A stretch of DNA of 64,000 nt. It comes from Cercis canadensis (lineage: Eukaryota > Streptophyta > Magnoliopsida > Fabales > Fabaceae). How positions within the stretch are numbered: the stretch's first letter is position 1; each line of letters opens with the position of its first letter. The position numbers and the translations under genes are program-made. Below, one piece after another: positions 36,250 to 49,200 of the stretch. Below the pieces are notes generated by a model. The model did not search any database and was not told the origin of the DNA. It worked only from the letters and a program-made list of their open reading frames with translations. The stretch lies in contig QAOA01007908.1 of the NCBI GenBank assembly GCA_003255065.1, positions 255,943 to 319,942 of the forward strand, given 5' to 3'.

Positions 36250-39200
36250 TGAATCAGACCAGTGTACCAACACTTGAGCAACAAGCTTGTTATGAAGCTT
36301 AACAAGTTTGCGGTCTAGGATTGCTTTTGGGGTCTTGGCTGGTGGGGTTGGATCAAAGAGGGTGTTTGAGATTGTAGGTTATGGTACTTGAGAACCAACA
36401 TATTGCTTAAGGAGAGAGACATGAAAAACTGGGTGAATGGTGCAAGTTGGTGGTAGGAATAATTTGTAGGCTATGGTGCCAATTCTCTGGAAAATTTGAA
36501 AAGGTCTAAAATAGAGGGAAGAGAGCTTATGGTGAGGGGTCCCCTTGGCTGTTTTCTGCTTATAGGGTTTAAGCTTGACATAGACTCAGTCACCCATAGA
36601 AAATACTCTGTCAATCTTATGTGCATTGGCTTGTTGTTGCATTCTTTGTTGAGCCCTTTATAGCTGCGACTGAATTTGCTTAAATGCTAATTCTCTAGCT
36701 TGTAAGCTGCGATCAACAGATGTCTCTGTGCAATCTCCCGAAAAATAAGGGATGTGAGGTGGTGGTTCGTAGCCATATAAAATAGTAAATGGAGTTGCCT
36801 TGATGGTTGTGTGATATGATGTATTATACCAACATTTCTACTAATGTGAGAAAGGTAGCCTATGATTTAGAATTTTCTCCACAAAAGCATATGAGATATG
36901 TTTCTAGATAGTGGTTGACTACCTCTGATTGTCCATCTGATTGAGGATGGTAGGCAGTAGAAAGATTAAGCTGTACTCCTTGGGTAGAGAATAAAATCTT
37001 CCAAAAATGACTCACAAAGACCTTGTCTCGATCACTAACTATGATTTTAGGGAAACCATGAAGCTTCTGGCAACAGTAAATGAATGAGCCAAGGGAATGA
37101 AATGAGCATATTTTGAGAACCTATCAATCACTACATAGATAACAGATTTTCCATGACATGGTGAAAGTGCCTCAATGAAGTCTATGGTGATGTCATGCCA
37201 AAGACGTCTGGGCAATGGTAGAGGTTGTACAAGTCCAAGATAAGCAGCAAGATCTGGTTTATTACGTTGGCAAGTGAGGCATTTCCTCACAAATTCTCTG
37301 ATTGCTTTGCTCATACCCTTCCAATAGAAGGCAATGTTGAGCCTTTTAAGTGTAACTTGGGTCCCAGAATGTCCGGCAAGAGGATTGTCATGAAAAAGCT
37401 ATAGTAAAAGCTCCCTTAATGCAGGATCATTACCCACCACAACCTTTCCTTTTCGTTTGAGCATGCCTTGTGCCCATGTGTAGTGTGGATGTGAGAGAGA
37501 CTTGGTTTGAACTTACTTAATCAAGGAATGTATGTTGGCATATGAGGCATAGGAAGCTTGTACCTTCAGTAGGAGGTTAGAATCTATTGAACTAATAGGC
37601 ATAAGAAAAAGCTTAGAACTGTGCATTCGAGATGAAGCATCGGCAACCTTGTTATCAGCTCCCTTTTTATAAATGATATCAAAATCATAGCCTAGAAGCT
37701 TTGTTAACCATGTATACTGTAAGGGTGTAGTAATTCTTTGTTCGAGAAGATATTTAAGGTTGAGATTATTAGTCTTAATAATGAAATGTCTATAGGCCAA
37801 CTAATAGTGTCATTTTTCAACAGCAAACAATATGGCTATAAGCTCCCTTTCATAAGCTGAAGATAAGACATGTTTATTAGAGAGAGGTTGGCTGATATAG
37901 GCAATAGGGTGACATTCTTGCATAAGTACAGCACCAATTCCCTCAGCTGAAGCATATGTTTCAATAGTAAATATCTTTAAAAAATTCAGTAAAGCCAATA
38001 CAAGTGGAAAGGATAGAATCTGTTTCAACCTTTAGAATGCCTTGTCAGCCATTGCATTTTACTTGAAATTCCCTTTTTTAAGTAGCTCGTGTAAGGGTTT
38101 ATAGATACCACCAAATCCTTGTACAAATCGCTTGTAATACCCAACTAATCCAAGGAACCCTCTCAGTTGTTTGACATTTATAGGTGTTGGCCAAGACTAA
38201 ATGACCTCCACCTTCTTTGGATCTGTTGACACTCCTTCAATAGATATGAAATGCCCTAGATACTCCACATTTGCACTCCCAAATGCATATTTACTCTTTT
38301 TTGTAAACAAGGTGTGTTGTCTAAGGAAAGACAAAACAATTTGTAAGTGGTCTAAGTGTGTTTGCCAATCAACATTATACACCAGAATATCATCAAAAAA
38401 ATACAAGCACAAACTTCCTCATAGTGCCCTTAATGGGTTTTAAATGTCGTCTTCTCTATGTCTTCTGTGTACATATGGATTTCCCAATAACCAGACCGGA
38501 GATTTAATTTAGAGAACACAGTTGCTCCACATAATTCATCTAGCAAATCTTTTACTAATGGAACAGGGAATTTATCCTTTACTATGTGTTTATTTAGCTC
38601 TCTATAATCAATGCACATGCGCCACATGTTGTCTTTTTTTTTTTTTTACTAAAATTACTAGAGAGGAATAAGGGCTAGTACTTGTTCTAATCACCCCATT
38701 GTCAAGCATTTATGTAATGAGCTTTTCAATTATGTCTTTTCTGAAATGCAAGATACCGTTTGCTATTCACTGAGTTAGTACCTTCTTTAAGAACAATCCT
38801 ATGGTCATGTGTATGGGATGGAGGCAATTCTTTAGGCTCAACAAAGACATCCTAAAATTCATGTAATAATTCAGCCAGGGAAGCATGATGTACCTCACTT
38901 ATGGCAGTTTGGTAGCAAACTGAAAAGAACCCAGCAATTGTCGCGTCTATCATGTTGACTTCCAGATTGTGTAGCTGCAACATAGTAACTTGAGACTGAT
39001 TGTTAAGGAGTTTAACCAGTTTCTTGTCACATATAGTGCTCAGTTTTCCTTTTTGTTTGCCAACCAACACCATTTCCTTGCCCTTATATGTGAAGGACAT
39101 TTTAAGTTTCCCAAAATCAAAAGTGACCAAACCCAAGGTTGACAATAATTGGATTTTTAGTACCATGTCACATCCCCCCATTTCCAACAAAATTATATCA

Positions 39201-39553
39201 GCAATAAAATGCTCTCCCTTCATATTCCAAGAAAAATTTCTACAAATAGCTGAGGTGCTCATCTTCCTTCCATCTGCTACACTAACCAGCATGCTAGGTA
39301 GTGTTTTAGCTTCACAACCAAGATTCTTTGCAGTTGAGAGGTCCAAAAAATTGTGTGTACTACCAAAGTCAATCAATATGCTAATTGGCTTATTTTTTAT
39401 ATATCCTTCTACTCGTAATGTTTGGTAACTGGGTACACCCGTCAATGCATATACAGAGATTGAGGGATAATCTTCTTCCATAACTTCATTACTCACTGTG
39501 GCTTCTTGCTGTTCTAACTCCCTTTCACTTTCTAATAGGAATTTCAATTTCAC
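36250..39553 (-). pseudogene. Chromovirus pol remnant (PR-RT-RH-IN-chromodomain)
   Basis: Domains in transcript order. Protease: the active-site word reads DFGSTHNF, with the second catalytic-triad position changed from the usual DSGS (about 39365). Reverse transcriptase: [10 protein letters not shown] near 38600 and FFDDILVYN near 38390, replacing the usual YxDD tyrosine by Phe. RNase H: about 37520-38030, ending near DNKVADASSR where functional enzymes have DALSR. Integrase: zinc-binding CLTCQRNKPD near 37270, then core words DFIEALS, VVIDRFSKYAHF and AYHPQSDGQSEVVN near 36930. Multiple stops lie between segments, so nothing full-length is encoded. Confidence 0.85.
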
Positions 39554-39559
39554 TCTTGA

Positions 39560-40189
39560 GATCGGAGAGGAAAATGCTCAGGGCTTGATACTCTGTTAGC
39601 TCGACTTGTGTAAGAATATCATTAAATTTGCCTCTGTACTTTTTTATTGAACCCATTTGCTTCAAATTAATCAACTGTCAGTGGGTCAACAAAGAGACTT
39701 TCATCAAACCGCAATCTAATGGCTTTAGTAAACGATTCCCAAAACAAGAAACTTTCTTCCCCATTCTCCTGAAGAATCCCTTGATACCATTTGATAGCTA
39801 ACCCTTCCAAGTGCATGGCAGCCATGGTTGCTCTTCGTTCCTTGGGTCTTTGATCCAGTATGAAGAATCTTTCACATTTATATAGTCATGCTTGTACATC
39901 TTCACCCTAGGAAATTCAATCCTCGAACACCTGGTAGGCATATAGTCAGAACCCTCTTGTCGAACCTCTGCCAACGAACCTTCCATGGTGGCAGCAGACC
40001 CATTCATGCATTCTTGGTTCTTGCTAATTGCTAATTCTGTAGGTAAACTCCATTGATGAGCTCTCTCAGTTCTTCGTTGGCTCTGGTTTGCTTCTCTTCG
40101 AATTCCTTGAGCAATCGGTCTTGCCGCTCTTCACTATCTCTCACCATTGATTTCAGGGACTCTTCAAATTTCTCCCACTGCTTAGCCAT
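39560..40189 (-). pseudogene. Chromovirus gag remnant
   Basis: Begins with an ATG at 40187-40189, a short distance inside the primer-binding site. An initial charged coiled-coil segment (EERQDRLLKEFEEKQ) runs into a stop. Gag-like words resume in other frames (KMYKHDYINVKD near 39890, AIKWYQGILQ near 39795). The zinc-knuckle part is not visible. Non-functional. Confidence 0.7.
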
Positions 40190-40203
40190 GATCGAAAATC
40201 AGT

Positions 40204-40215
40204 GCTCTGATACCA
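40204..40215 (-). other. tRNA-Met primer-binding site
   Basis: Minus-strand TGGTATCAGAGC, one base inside the 5' LTR, is complementary to the 3' end of plant initiator tRNA-Met and marks where minus-strand DNA synthesis would begin. Confidence 0.9.
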
Positions 40216-40216
40216 A

Positions 40217-40511
40217 TGTTATAGACTAATTCTGAATTAGGTACACATAAAAAATGAAAAAAAGATAGAAGAAGAATAGAGAGAGAAAACATAGAAACTC
40301 TTATTAACATGTTCAATGTGCTATCTAGTGTAGTCTCTTCCTTTACATAGGATGACACATACGTATAAGGGCTAACCCTTTGACAGCTAAGCTAATAACT
40401 ACAATATCTATCTATCAGTTATTGGCAACTAATTCCTAAAATGAATATAACCGAATACAAAATACAAGTACGGTAAGCTGACGTGGCAAGTTGTTGATCT
40501 GTCATGTAACA
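40217..40511 (-). repeat. 5' LTR of the chromovirus
   Basis: 295 bp with intact termini on the plus strand (TGTTATAGAC ... TGTAACA). It matches the other LTR along its length with scattered substitutions and small indels. The outer edge abuts the target duplication CTTTC (40512-40516). Confidence 0.88.
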
Positions 40512-41003
40512 CTTTCTTTCACTTCTCTTCCCCTCTCTCACTCAGCTTCTTCCTCCTGTTTCTCCCCTTGAGAATTTTCTTCATTTTTAACACTGATTGG
40601 CACTAGCTCTTGACTCTATCTTCTTTTCTCCGTATCTACTCTCAGTCCTTCAAGCACAGCACCCAATACTTTCTCTACAAAAAATAATAAATAAAAATTC
40701 CGAACCAGCAAAACAGGGAGACTCACCAACGAAACACCAAAGAATTCAGTTCCTAGTTAGCTATATATCTTCTTTTTCTCTTCTTGTTTCACGGTGCTCA
40801 AAGAAAGTTCCTCCTTTAATTCTCTAACGCTTCCTTCTGCTTAACCCCACTTCAACTCCCAAGCAAATATTTGGTGAACAGAACTAATTGTTGTAGTTGG
40901 TCACCATCTCCCTTTTGTTCCTTGCTTTCTTTCTCTCTCTCTATGTTCTTTTTCTACACCATGAGTTCGTAGTTGCCAATATGTTGCATCATCTCAAGGA
41001 ATC

Positions 41004-41856
41004 ATGAGCTTTAACTCCAAGCATCTCCATTTTTGGTGGGGTGTTTCTGTGTTTATTCTTCTTCTACTTCGTTCATTTGCTCTCAACCCTGATGGGGTTC
41101 TCTTACTTTCCTTCAAATACTCCATCCTCAGCGACCCATTATCAGTCTTGGGAGCTGGAACTGCGACGATGCAATCCTTGTTCATGGTATGGGGTTACCT
41201 ACGCAAAAATTGGAAACCCTGGAACCCTTTACATGTTTAGGGTGACAAGCTTGGTTCTTCCCAATAGCCAGCTTTTGGGTTCGATCGCAGAAGACCTTGG
41301 CATGATCCAACACCTTCACCATCTTGATCTCTCCAACAATTTCCTTAATGGGTCTTTACCCAGTTCTATCTTCAATGCTTCTAAACTTCAAGTGCTTTCT
41401 CTCGCAAGCAATGTCATCTCTGGTGAGCTACCTGAATTTATTGGCCAATTGAGAAGTCTGCAACTTTTGAACCTTTCTAATAATGCTTTTGCTGTGTCGG
41501 TCCCTGAAACTCTCACTGATTTGAAGAATTTAACAGTGGTTTCTTTAAGGAGTAATTATTTTTTTGGCAAAGTTCCAAGTGGGTTCAACTCTATTGAAGG
41601 TTTAGATCTATCTTCGAATTTGCTTAATGGGTCTTTGCCGAATGATTTTGGTGGTGAGACCCTGCGCTACTTGAATCTCTCTTACAATAAGATTTCAAGA
41701 AAAATTCCACCAGCAGTTGCCAAAGTGATTCCAGGTAATTCTTCAATTGATCTCTCATTCAATAACCTAACAGGGGAAATACCACAGGCTCTGGCTTTGC
41801 TCAACCAAAAAACTCAATTTTTATCTGGGAATGCTGATCTCTGTGGGAAGCCTTTG
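41004..41856 (+). pseudogene. Truncated LRR receptor-like kinase relic (ectodomain only)
   Basis: From ATG 41004 the frame encodes a signal-peptide-like leader (VSVFILLLLRSFAL), an LRR N-terminal cap and about six leucine-rich repeats (for example LHHLDLSNNFLNGSLP), up to NADLCGKPL at about 41856. It resembles the small plant LRR-RLK family around Arabidopsis At4g37250 (from memory). Two single-base frame changes, near 41150 and 41172, interrupt the cap: the upstream frame ends at 41240 while the repeats are open in another frame from 41041. After the last repeat homology stops abruptly in a GA-rich tract; transmembrane and kinase parts are missing. The break sequence is an inverted copy of upstream sequence at 40774-40803. 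Confidence 0.8.
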
Positions 41857-43216
41857 AGCACCGTGAGACAAGAAGAGAAAGAGAAGAGAGAGAGAGAGAG
41901 AGAAAGAGAAAAAGAAAAGGAAGAAGCAGAGAGGGAAGGGTTGCTTCTCTTAAGACCCAAAACGACGTCGTTTTGGGGAGCACATAAGTGTTCTATCCAC
42001 TTGGATGTATATTGACATTTAAGGGTGTCACAGGACTCTTTAACAGCCACATCAATATTTTCGTCAGTTAATTTAGTGGCAATTAGACAGAAGGATTTAA
42101 TTGAAGCAAAACTCTTAATTGAGAAAATAAATTAAGAAGACATTGCATTGAATAACCATATTAAGAATGTCCAAATAAGTAAAGGACGAAATTACTCCAA
42201 AAACAAAAAAACAATTTTTAAAAATTAAAATCAAAGATGTTTCGTAACTTTCGTTTGCTCTATTCTCAATTACCTTTTTATTTATTTTTTATTTTTTTCT
42301 GAGCAGGGCTTGGGTTTTGATTAAGAATAAAAAAATTAATTATTCATTGTTATGTTAGTGGGAACCGGTAGATTTTGAATGAAAACTAAAAGGATAACCG
42401 AAATTGCTTATTTTGTTAAAATAGAGAGACGAAAGTAAGTGTAACATGTCTCTCATTGTCTGTTGAAAATAGAAATAAAAAACAATTTTTAACTGTATAA
42501 ACTAAACATAGAAAGTGAAAATAAAATAGCAAATATATTTCAGAAAATAAAAACTAAAAATGAAAATAAAGAAATATTTCCAAAAGGATAAGCTTTTCAG
42601 CTTTCCTCTCCCAATGTATTTTTCATATAGCTTACATGCACAGAAACAATCTCCCGCAAATTAGCAATATTTTACAGTGGAATGTTTTAAATCTTAAGCC
42701 TAAGAATTTATGGAGGACTAACGTGAATTTTTTCCTGATGAGGTAATAACTTAGTTGGAGCCTGGACGAGGAGTGTCGTTCGTTAGTTTTTTCTTTTCCT
42801 GCCGCCTTTGACTTCCCTTCAATTTGCTGCGTCAGTTTGTTGGTAAGTTAGGCAAGTTTCAAATACGATCAAACTAGGACAAAAGTTGAAATACATGATG
42901 ACTGGGCAAAATATCATTTGCAAGGGAATAAAGAAAGAGATTCATCGGGGCAACCATCAAACTAGTGCAGCACTCCGGGCATCATATATAGCAACATATA
43001 ATTCAATAAATAAAAGGCACCACACACAAATCATCAAAGCTGCAGGTCGAGAAAAAGTTCTGCCATACAAAACAATTCTACAGCTCGAGAAAGTTTAAAA
43101 TGTTAAATCTTTACTGTTATAATTTATTATAAACGATGATAACATACAATACCCAAATCCATTACATTGATCCCATTAGCAACATAACAAGTCAAAGTCC
43201 AGCATCAAAGCCGTCT
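41857..43216. other. Intergenic and GDI 3' flank
   Basis: GA-rich microsatellite at about 41868-41930, then AT-rich spacer. The part above about 43100 should hold the 3' untranslated region of the minus-strand GDI gene. The short open frame at 42886-43098 has no recognisable features. Confidence 0.45.
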
Positions 43217-46200
43217 TTACTCTTCTGCAGCACTAGCAGAACTTAGATCCACACTGAGGTCAAGAACCTGCTCAAAAAATCAGTCATACAACGAATTGAG
43301 AATCTCAGTTGTCCAATTACCCTGAAAACTACCATGAGAAACATGATGAATCATTATTCAAAAGATGTTGCTCCCAAGCCCACCAGATGCTACTCAACCA
43401 GATTTCCATCCCTTTACTTCCTATTAGTTACAGGCGTGCAAATGCAGTTGCAATAACACAACCAACTAGTGTCTTCAATTTTGTCCCAATCTTGATCATT
43501 TAGGACTGATATATCAGTTTCTATGCAAAATTATCTAAATTGTCAATTAGAAAAAATGGTAATTTCAAATGATTTTGGTAGATTTATATTCTTCGTCTTA
43601 ATAGAATGATGAAAGAATATACAATAAATAATTTACTAATAAAATGTATAAAACAAGTGGATAAGCCATCAACTCCCTGCCAATGTTTAAGAGAAATAAA
43701 CATGATCAAATTCCAAAAACAGAGCAACTTCGAAGGGAACAAAAAACAGAAGCCAAGAAAATAACCCTCCTAATCTTTTTAAAACAACTGCTACATTGTA
43801 AATTCTGAAACCTGCTAGAGTGAATAAAAAATAAACTGTCACTAAATAGTCTAAATTATTAACAAAAACTAATGTTCAACATGAAATCATTTGCTTTCCA
43901 ACTCATCCAAAGCAGACAAATTTATCTTTGAGGAAACATGATTCATGAGAACCACAAAAGATCTAAAAACCTAGAGACCTGTGGTCTATGGAGGTACTTC
44001 CATTATGTTCTCAACCCACATTGCTCAACCTATATTCCGTGCCTTATAGCTAAGCAACTAGTTTTGCAAGAATTAAGATACTATGATGTCTAAAGTTTGT
44101 CAAATAATGAGATCATATACAATCATATAAAAGGCAAGTTTGTAAAATTTGAAAGCAGTTTGCCAAAACATTATGACAGCTGTGGCACTGATAGATATAT
44201 AATAAAAAAATATAAACAGGTTAATTTAAGTGCAGAAAACAAGTGGACATGATGGTACAAAACTTGCCTTTCCAGTTATCATTGTATACATGTTGAGGAC
44301 ATCCATTACAGTTGACTCGAAGTGAGTCGTAGCATCATAACTCTGTCAAACAAAACCAAATATGTTATCATCCATTTCTCCACCTAATATCCTAATAATA
44401 TATGTAAAGATAAACTCACTGTTGATATAAAGCAGTTGTCCAAAGAGGGTTCATTGACTGGTTCATATCTGTCATAGATATCAAAAAATATCTCATCGAC
44501 AGGCCCTAGAAGGTCAATGCCCGGCTTTAGTTCAATCTCAGGCTGATCAGTCTCTGCCTCTGTTGACACAAAAGCAATAAATTTTCCCTTTGGGGCAACA
44601 TTGTGAGAATATGAACAACAAAATAGGTACCTGCCCACCAAAACAGAATAAAAAATTCAGTGCATAAATAGAGGAACAAGCCTAGAGTTTATAATTAATT
44701 AGATATTAAATTCGCTAAGAATAAGTACGGGTTGGGTTCAGCCGGTTTTACAGAGGAGTCTCTACTGACCAAATTCTGATCAGGTGAACACAAAGCTCAC
44801 CCATAGCTCACCCATAGCCGACCAATTAAGATAGTAAATCAAACCATCGAATGTCAAACTTTACTTCAGTTAGATTCAGTCTAGTGTTGAGTTTACAAAA
44901 GAGTGAACTTACAGACTCAAAATTAATATACAGCAGTAAATATCAAAATCCCATATACAAAACACAAGCAACATTAGATCTAAAAATTTTCCTTCATATT
45001 TTGAAACAATCACTTGTCACTATCATAAATTATAGTAAAATGCTCGCTGCTTCACTCTTCAAGAAACAAGTAACTAAATGCACACTAGCTATGATGCATG
45101 AACCGTGAGAAGCAAGTAAAGATAAAAGTAATCTGAGAGGAGGAGATGAAGGACGACCACCCTAATAAGTGAGATTTGGCAAGAAGCCAAGTCATTCTGC
45201 CAGGGGTTAGTGACTGACTTACCAGAAACAGCCAAGAAGGGCACGGACTAAAAGAAAGAAAAGAAGGTAAGGAGAGGAAGACAAAAATAATAGAAAAGAA
45301 GCCAACATAAATTCCTTTTGGGCGAAGTTCAAAGGCAATACATTGCCTGAAAATATTTGAAATGAGCTATTATCCAAAGGATGTTGAGTCATGTCATAAT
45401 TTTGAATCCAATCTCTAGATCATGCTGATTTTTTGCAGAAATTAAGCTCAGTCGACCATAGTTTAGCACAGGAAATAACTACTCTTGGCATTGTTACGTA
45501 CGCATCACATTAGTTAAGCGTGTATACATATATATATATATATGTTAATTTGATGGCTTAATGGTTTTCCTTTTTCTTTGTTTATTGAATCCAGTCACCT
45601 TGGATAATTTCTTAAGGATTTTCACAAGCAGTCAGCCTAATTTGAACCTAAAACCAGTTGAAATTGACAGTTTAAGCTTTAGTCAAGAAAGCCTCAGCCA
45701 TGCCGATTGATGATCCTGACAGCAAGATAGATATTCATGATCTAGCATACATGTACTGCAACAGATTTTACAAGTTTTACAAAATATATATTTAAAACTA
45801 GTAAATGTAAGCTTACATGTCTGACTTCCTGCCCAACTGCTTCTGCGGCAATATAACTTGCACTGAATGAGAGTCATTGGTGTTTGGAATTGGGTGGCTC
45901 ATGATGGCAATTGCCCTTGTAACCCTGCCAACTTTCCTCACCTGTTGACATGGTAACACTTTCTGTTCAGAAATACGCAGCTTCTTATCAAGGTTTATTT
46001 CAGAAATTAAAAAGTTCCCCATTCACCAATAATTATATTTTTACCACCAAGAGCACAGATAAAATTTCCATCAGAAACAGAATTGGTAACTTATCTTTAT
46101 CGCAATTCTTTGCTTTTAACTGTGATTTTAGCTAAAAACACCATTTCCACACTCTCCCATCACCCAGATGAAAATAGTTGAATAGAAGTTGATAGCCATT

Positions 46201-49200
46201 ACCTTGTTGGGCAAGTATGATGGATCACAGACAACTTTTTTGCATTTGGCAGTTTCCCCTTCAGATGTGACACCAATAACCTTTCCTTCCTCATCAAATT
46301 CTACCTGGCATTCAAGCAAAAAAGAATAAATTAAAAACCAAATATATATATTATCAGATCACCCGGATAGAGATCAGAATCACAATACAAATCACACTGG
46401 TAAAGTGGGAACCAGTTCGGGTCCTCTGGCTAGTTTGATTTGAACCATAAAACCGTTTTACCAAAGAAACCACCACTAAGCTGTTGAACCAGAACTAAAC
46501 CACTAGAGCAGGGAGCGGTTTTGTGGTTCAGACACACACACACACACACACACACGTATATGTCACCAAAGTTTCCATGACAGAGCCACCAGAATCTTAA
46601 TCAAATCAAGCCTTTTTAGGCTGGAAGCAATATTTGTTGTCAGGTCTCTCGGAAATCTACAGACACAATGCCAAGCTAGTACACAATTGAGTCCAACCCA
46701 AGAGCAAATGTCATTGCACACAACTGAGGAGCCAATACAATCCCCATGTTGGTGTCAAAGTTCGCATTGCTCATAAACAATTCATGTATGTTCCCATTTG
46801 CTGCCAGTGGCATGCTTACCTTGTTGTCAAGTAGATGGCGATGTATATTAACCCTAGGTTGCATGGTTCACCAACCCCACAAGAAGAAGGGGGAAATTTT
46901 TAAAAATCTTGCCATTGTGAGATTTGAAGCACTAACTGCTAGGAATTTTAACGTTGAATGCAAGATAATCAGTGATAGAGAGAAAGGCTACTGCTTTCAT
47001 ATTTCATTGGTACAACACCGATTTTGGAGTTACTAAAATGTTTCAAACATTCCAACATGAAAATGACACAGAATATGGCAAAAAACATCTTTCTTATAGG
47101 ATAAGGAAAGGAAATGGCGTTTTGTGAGTGGTTGTTATCCAGTTGGGATGGTTCTGCTGTGTGGTTCCCAGCTCTCTAATCAGAAATGGTCCTATCTGGG
47201 CTGGTTAATCTCCCCTTAGAACCAAAACAGGGAAATCTTAACAGTTGGAACTTTTACTTGAGACTGAGCCCTGTTTACTCTATTGCATGATCACTTATAT
47301 GGAAATATCATCAGAGAAGCTTCTTTTATTCATCCGCAAAAAGGGGGTGAGATCCTTGCAGCAGTTTATACAGCAAACTATATAACAGCAATTTATAGCA
47401 AGTGGGGAAACCATTCACTGATATCTTATCAGATTTCCCCTCTATTTTCATTTTGGTGAAACCATGTTTTCTTTTCTGTTTTAGATCTGTTAGGTGATTT
47501 TGGAGATATTTGTGTATTTGAACTTTTCTTGACAATTTACTAATTTATTTAAGTTATATGTTATATTTTTAATTTATTTTGTCATATTTTTAAAAAATAC
47601 ATATATTAAAAAAAAAAAAAAAANAAAAAAAAAAAAAAAAAAAACCATCTGACCACAGTCGGACCACCATATCATGAACCAGTTTCTTTCCTGGTTCAAT
47701 AACCAGTCTGGTTTCACAACATTGTAACCTAAGAAGCAAGGACACAGTTCTGCTGGTGTGTCAGCATTCAACACAAAGTTGAGCATTGAAACGCAGTTAA
47801 CTCATGTACAACACGTGTCTGACTAAGAAACAATAATTTATTTCGTCAGACACTTTAAAGACACAGCTTGGTCATTGTGCCAACACTGTTGATCCCTCTG
47901 TCAGATACCACTTGCTTTGATTTTTTAGTCCAAATTGGCAGCTCAGTTGCAGAAAGGTTTCCTTTCTTCCAAATTCAAAGCAGAGTAGCAGTCATTCTAC
48001 TCTAAGCTCACCTGGGGAAGAACAAAGGAGAAGAATGCTGATCACAGAATATTTACCGGTGATTGTAGTTGTAAATAGGAAGATGACTGTGTCCCAGATG
48101 TCTCAACCATCACCCTCACCAAAGATTCCAAACCTATTTTCTGCAGAAAGAGCAGAAGAAAGGCTCCACCACCCAAAGACCATGAGCCCTTCACCCAAAG
48201 ACTTGATGTGAAGAGGAAAGAAAAGAGTCTTGGACGAAGAATGAGAAGAAGACCCTATACTGCTAAATTGATAAAACAATACAGTTCTAAATTTTGGTTT
48301 CTAATTTCTAGTATTACATTTTAATTACAGCGTTCTTTATTGATGTTTAGGGCCAATTAGTATAATCTAGTAACGGACTGTTACTGAAAGTCCACGAAAC
48401 TAAATATATATACTTTGCCAAAAAAAATAAAATCATACAAACAAAAGTAACCATGATCAACTTTTATTTATTGAACTGTACTTTATTCTAATCTCATACA
48501 ACCATCATTGTATTAATTAACTTACAAAATAAGAGCATAAAAATTATATATATGCCATGTTGGGTGCTATGAATTTTGGATTTTTCCCATCACTCTGTTT
48601 GTGTGGTGTCCCATGTCCCTGTCCATGCATCCTAGATTGCAACTAACAAAGGCAAGCCCACAGAACTATTTAGAAATTTGTTAGTTAGATTAAATCCTAA
48701 TTCCATATATTAAGCAAGTTAGTTCAGAAATTAATGAGTCTTGGATCAGCTAATCTCGTAATTAGGGGTTTGTGCAATTCAAAATAGTAAAAAAAAATCC
48801 AGTCAAACGTCATTTATTACATTGGATCACTTAACAGTTCAGTCTGTTCTAGATTCTCAAAAAGTCTATAAATAGGGTTTTTTTTGTATTACTCAGTAGA
48901 TTAACTAAGTATTTTTCCCTTAATATCCTCTGGTTTATTTAAGATGTTTTCCTTCAACTCTAGGGCCACATTTCTGAATCCTTCAGATTCATTATTCCAG
49001 ACTTTGGTGAACATGATCCTTAGCGGTCATTTCGTACACAGATTTTTTTTTTTCATTCCTAGGAATCATCATTCCTGGGAACAACTTATGTTTGGTTGGC
49101 CAACATTCCTGAGAATGTTGGATATTCATTCCTGGAAATCTTTCATCTTTATGTTGTTCAAATGCTACTTTCCTGGGAATCCGGGTTATGTTTCCAAAAA

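Larger units (their letters stand above)
35842..40511 (-). mobile_element. Complete but degenerate Ty3/gypsy chromovirus LTR retrotransposon
   Basis: A full insertion with LTRs at both ends, 5-bp target duplication CTTTC (35837-35841 and 40512-40516), a tRNA-Met primer-binding site and a polypurine tract. Reading the minus strand: gag (40189 to about 39560), protease, reverse transcriptase, RNase H, integrase, and a chromodomain-like tail near 36250-36350 (VHWSDSEPADATWE), which places it among chromoviruses. At 4.67 kb it is short for the group, the gag zinc knuckle is not visible, and many stops and frame changes break the frame. LTRs differ at roughly a tenth of positions by eye, so the insertion is old. 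Orientation is opposite to the ALS gene. Confidence 0.9.

Noticed and set aside
38201-39428. Plus-strand frames over the chromovirus
   Set aside because: Mirror images of the RT and protease coding strand; no independent domain.
41801-42050. Minus-strand Ser/Leu/Phe-rich frames next to the LRR relic
   Set aside because: Translation of the GA-rich microsatellite on the opposite strand.
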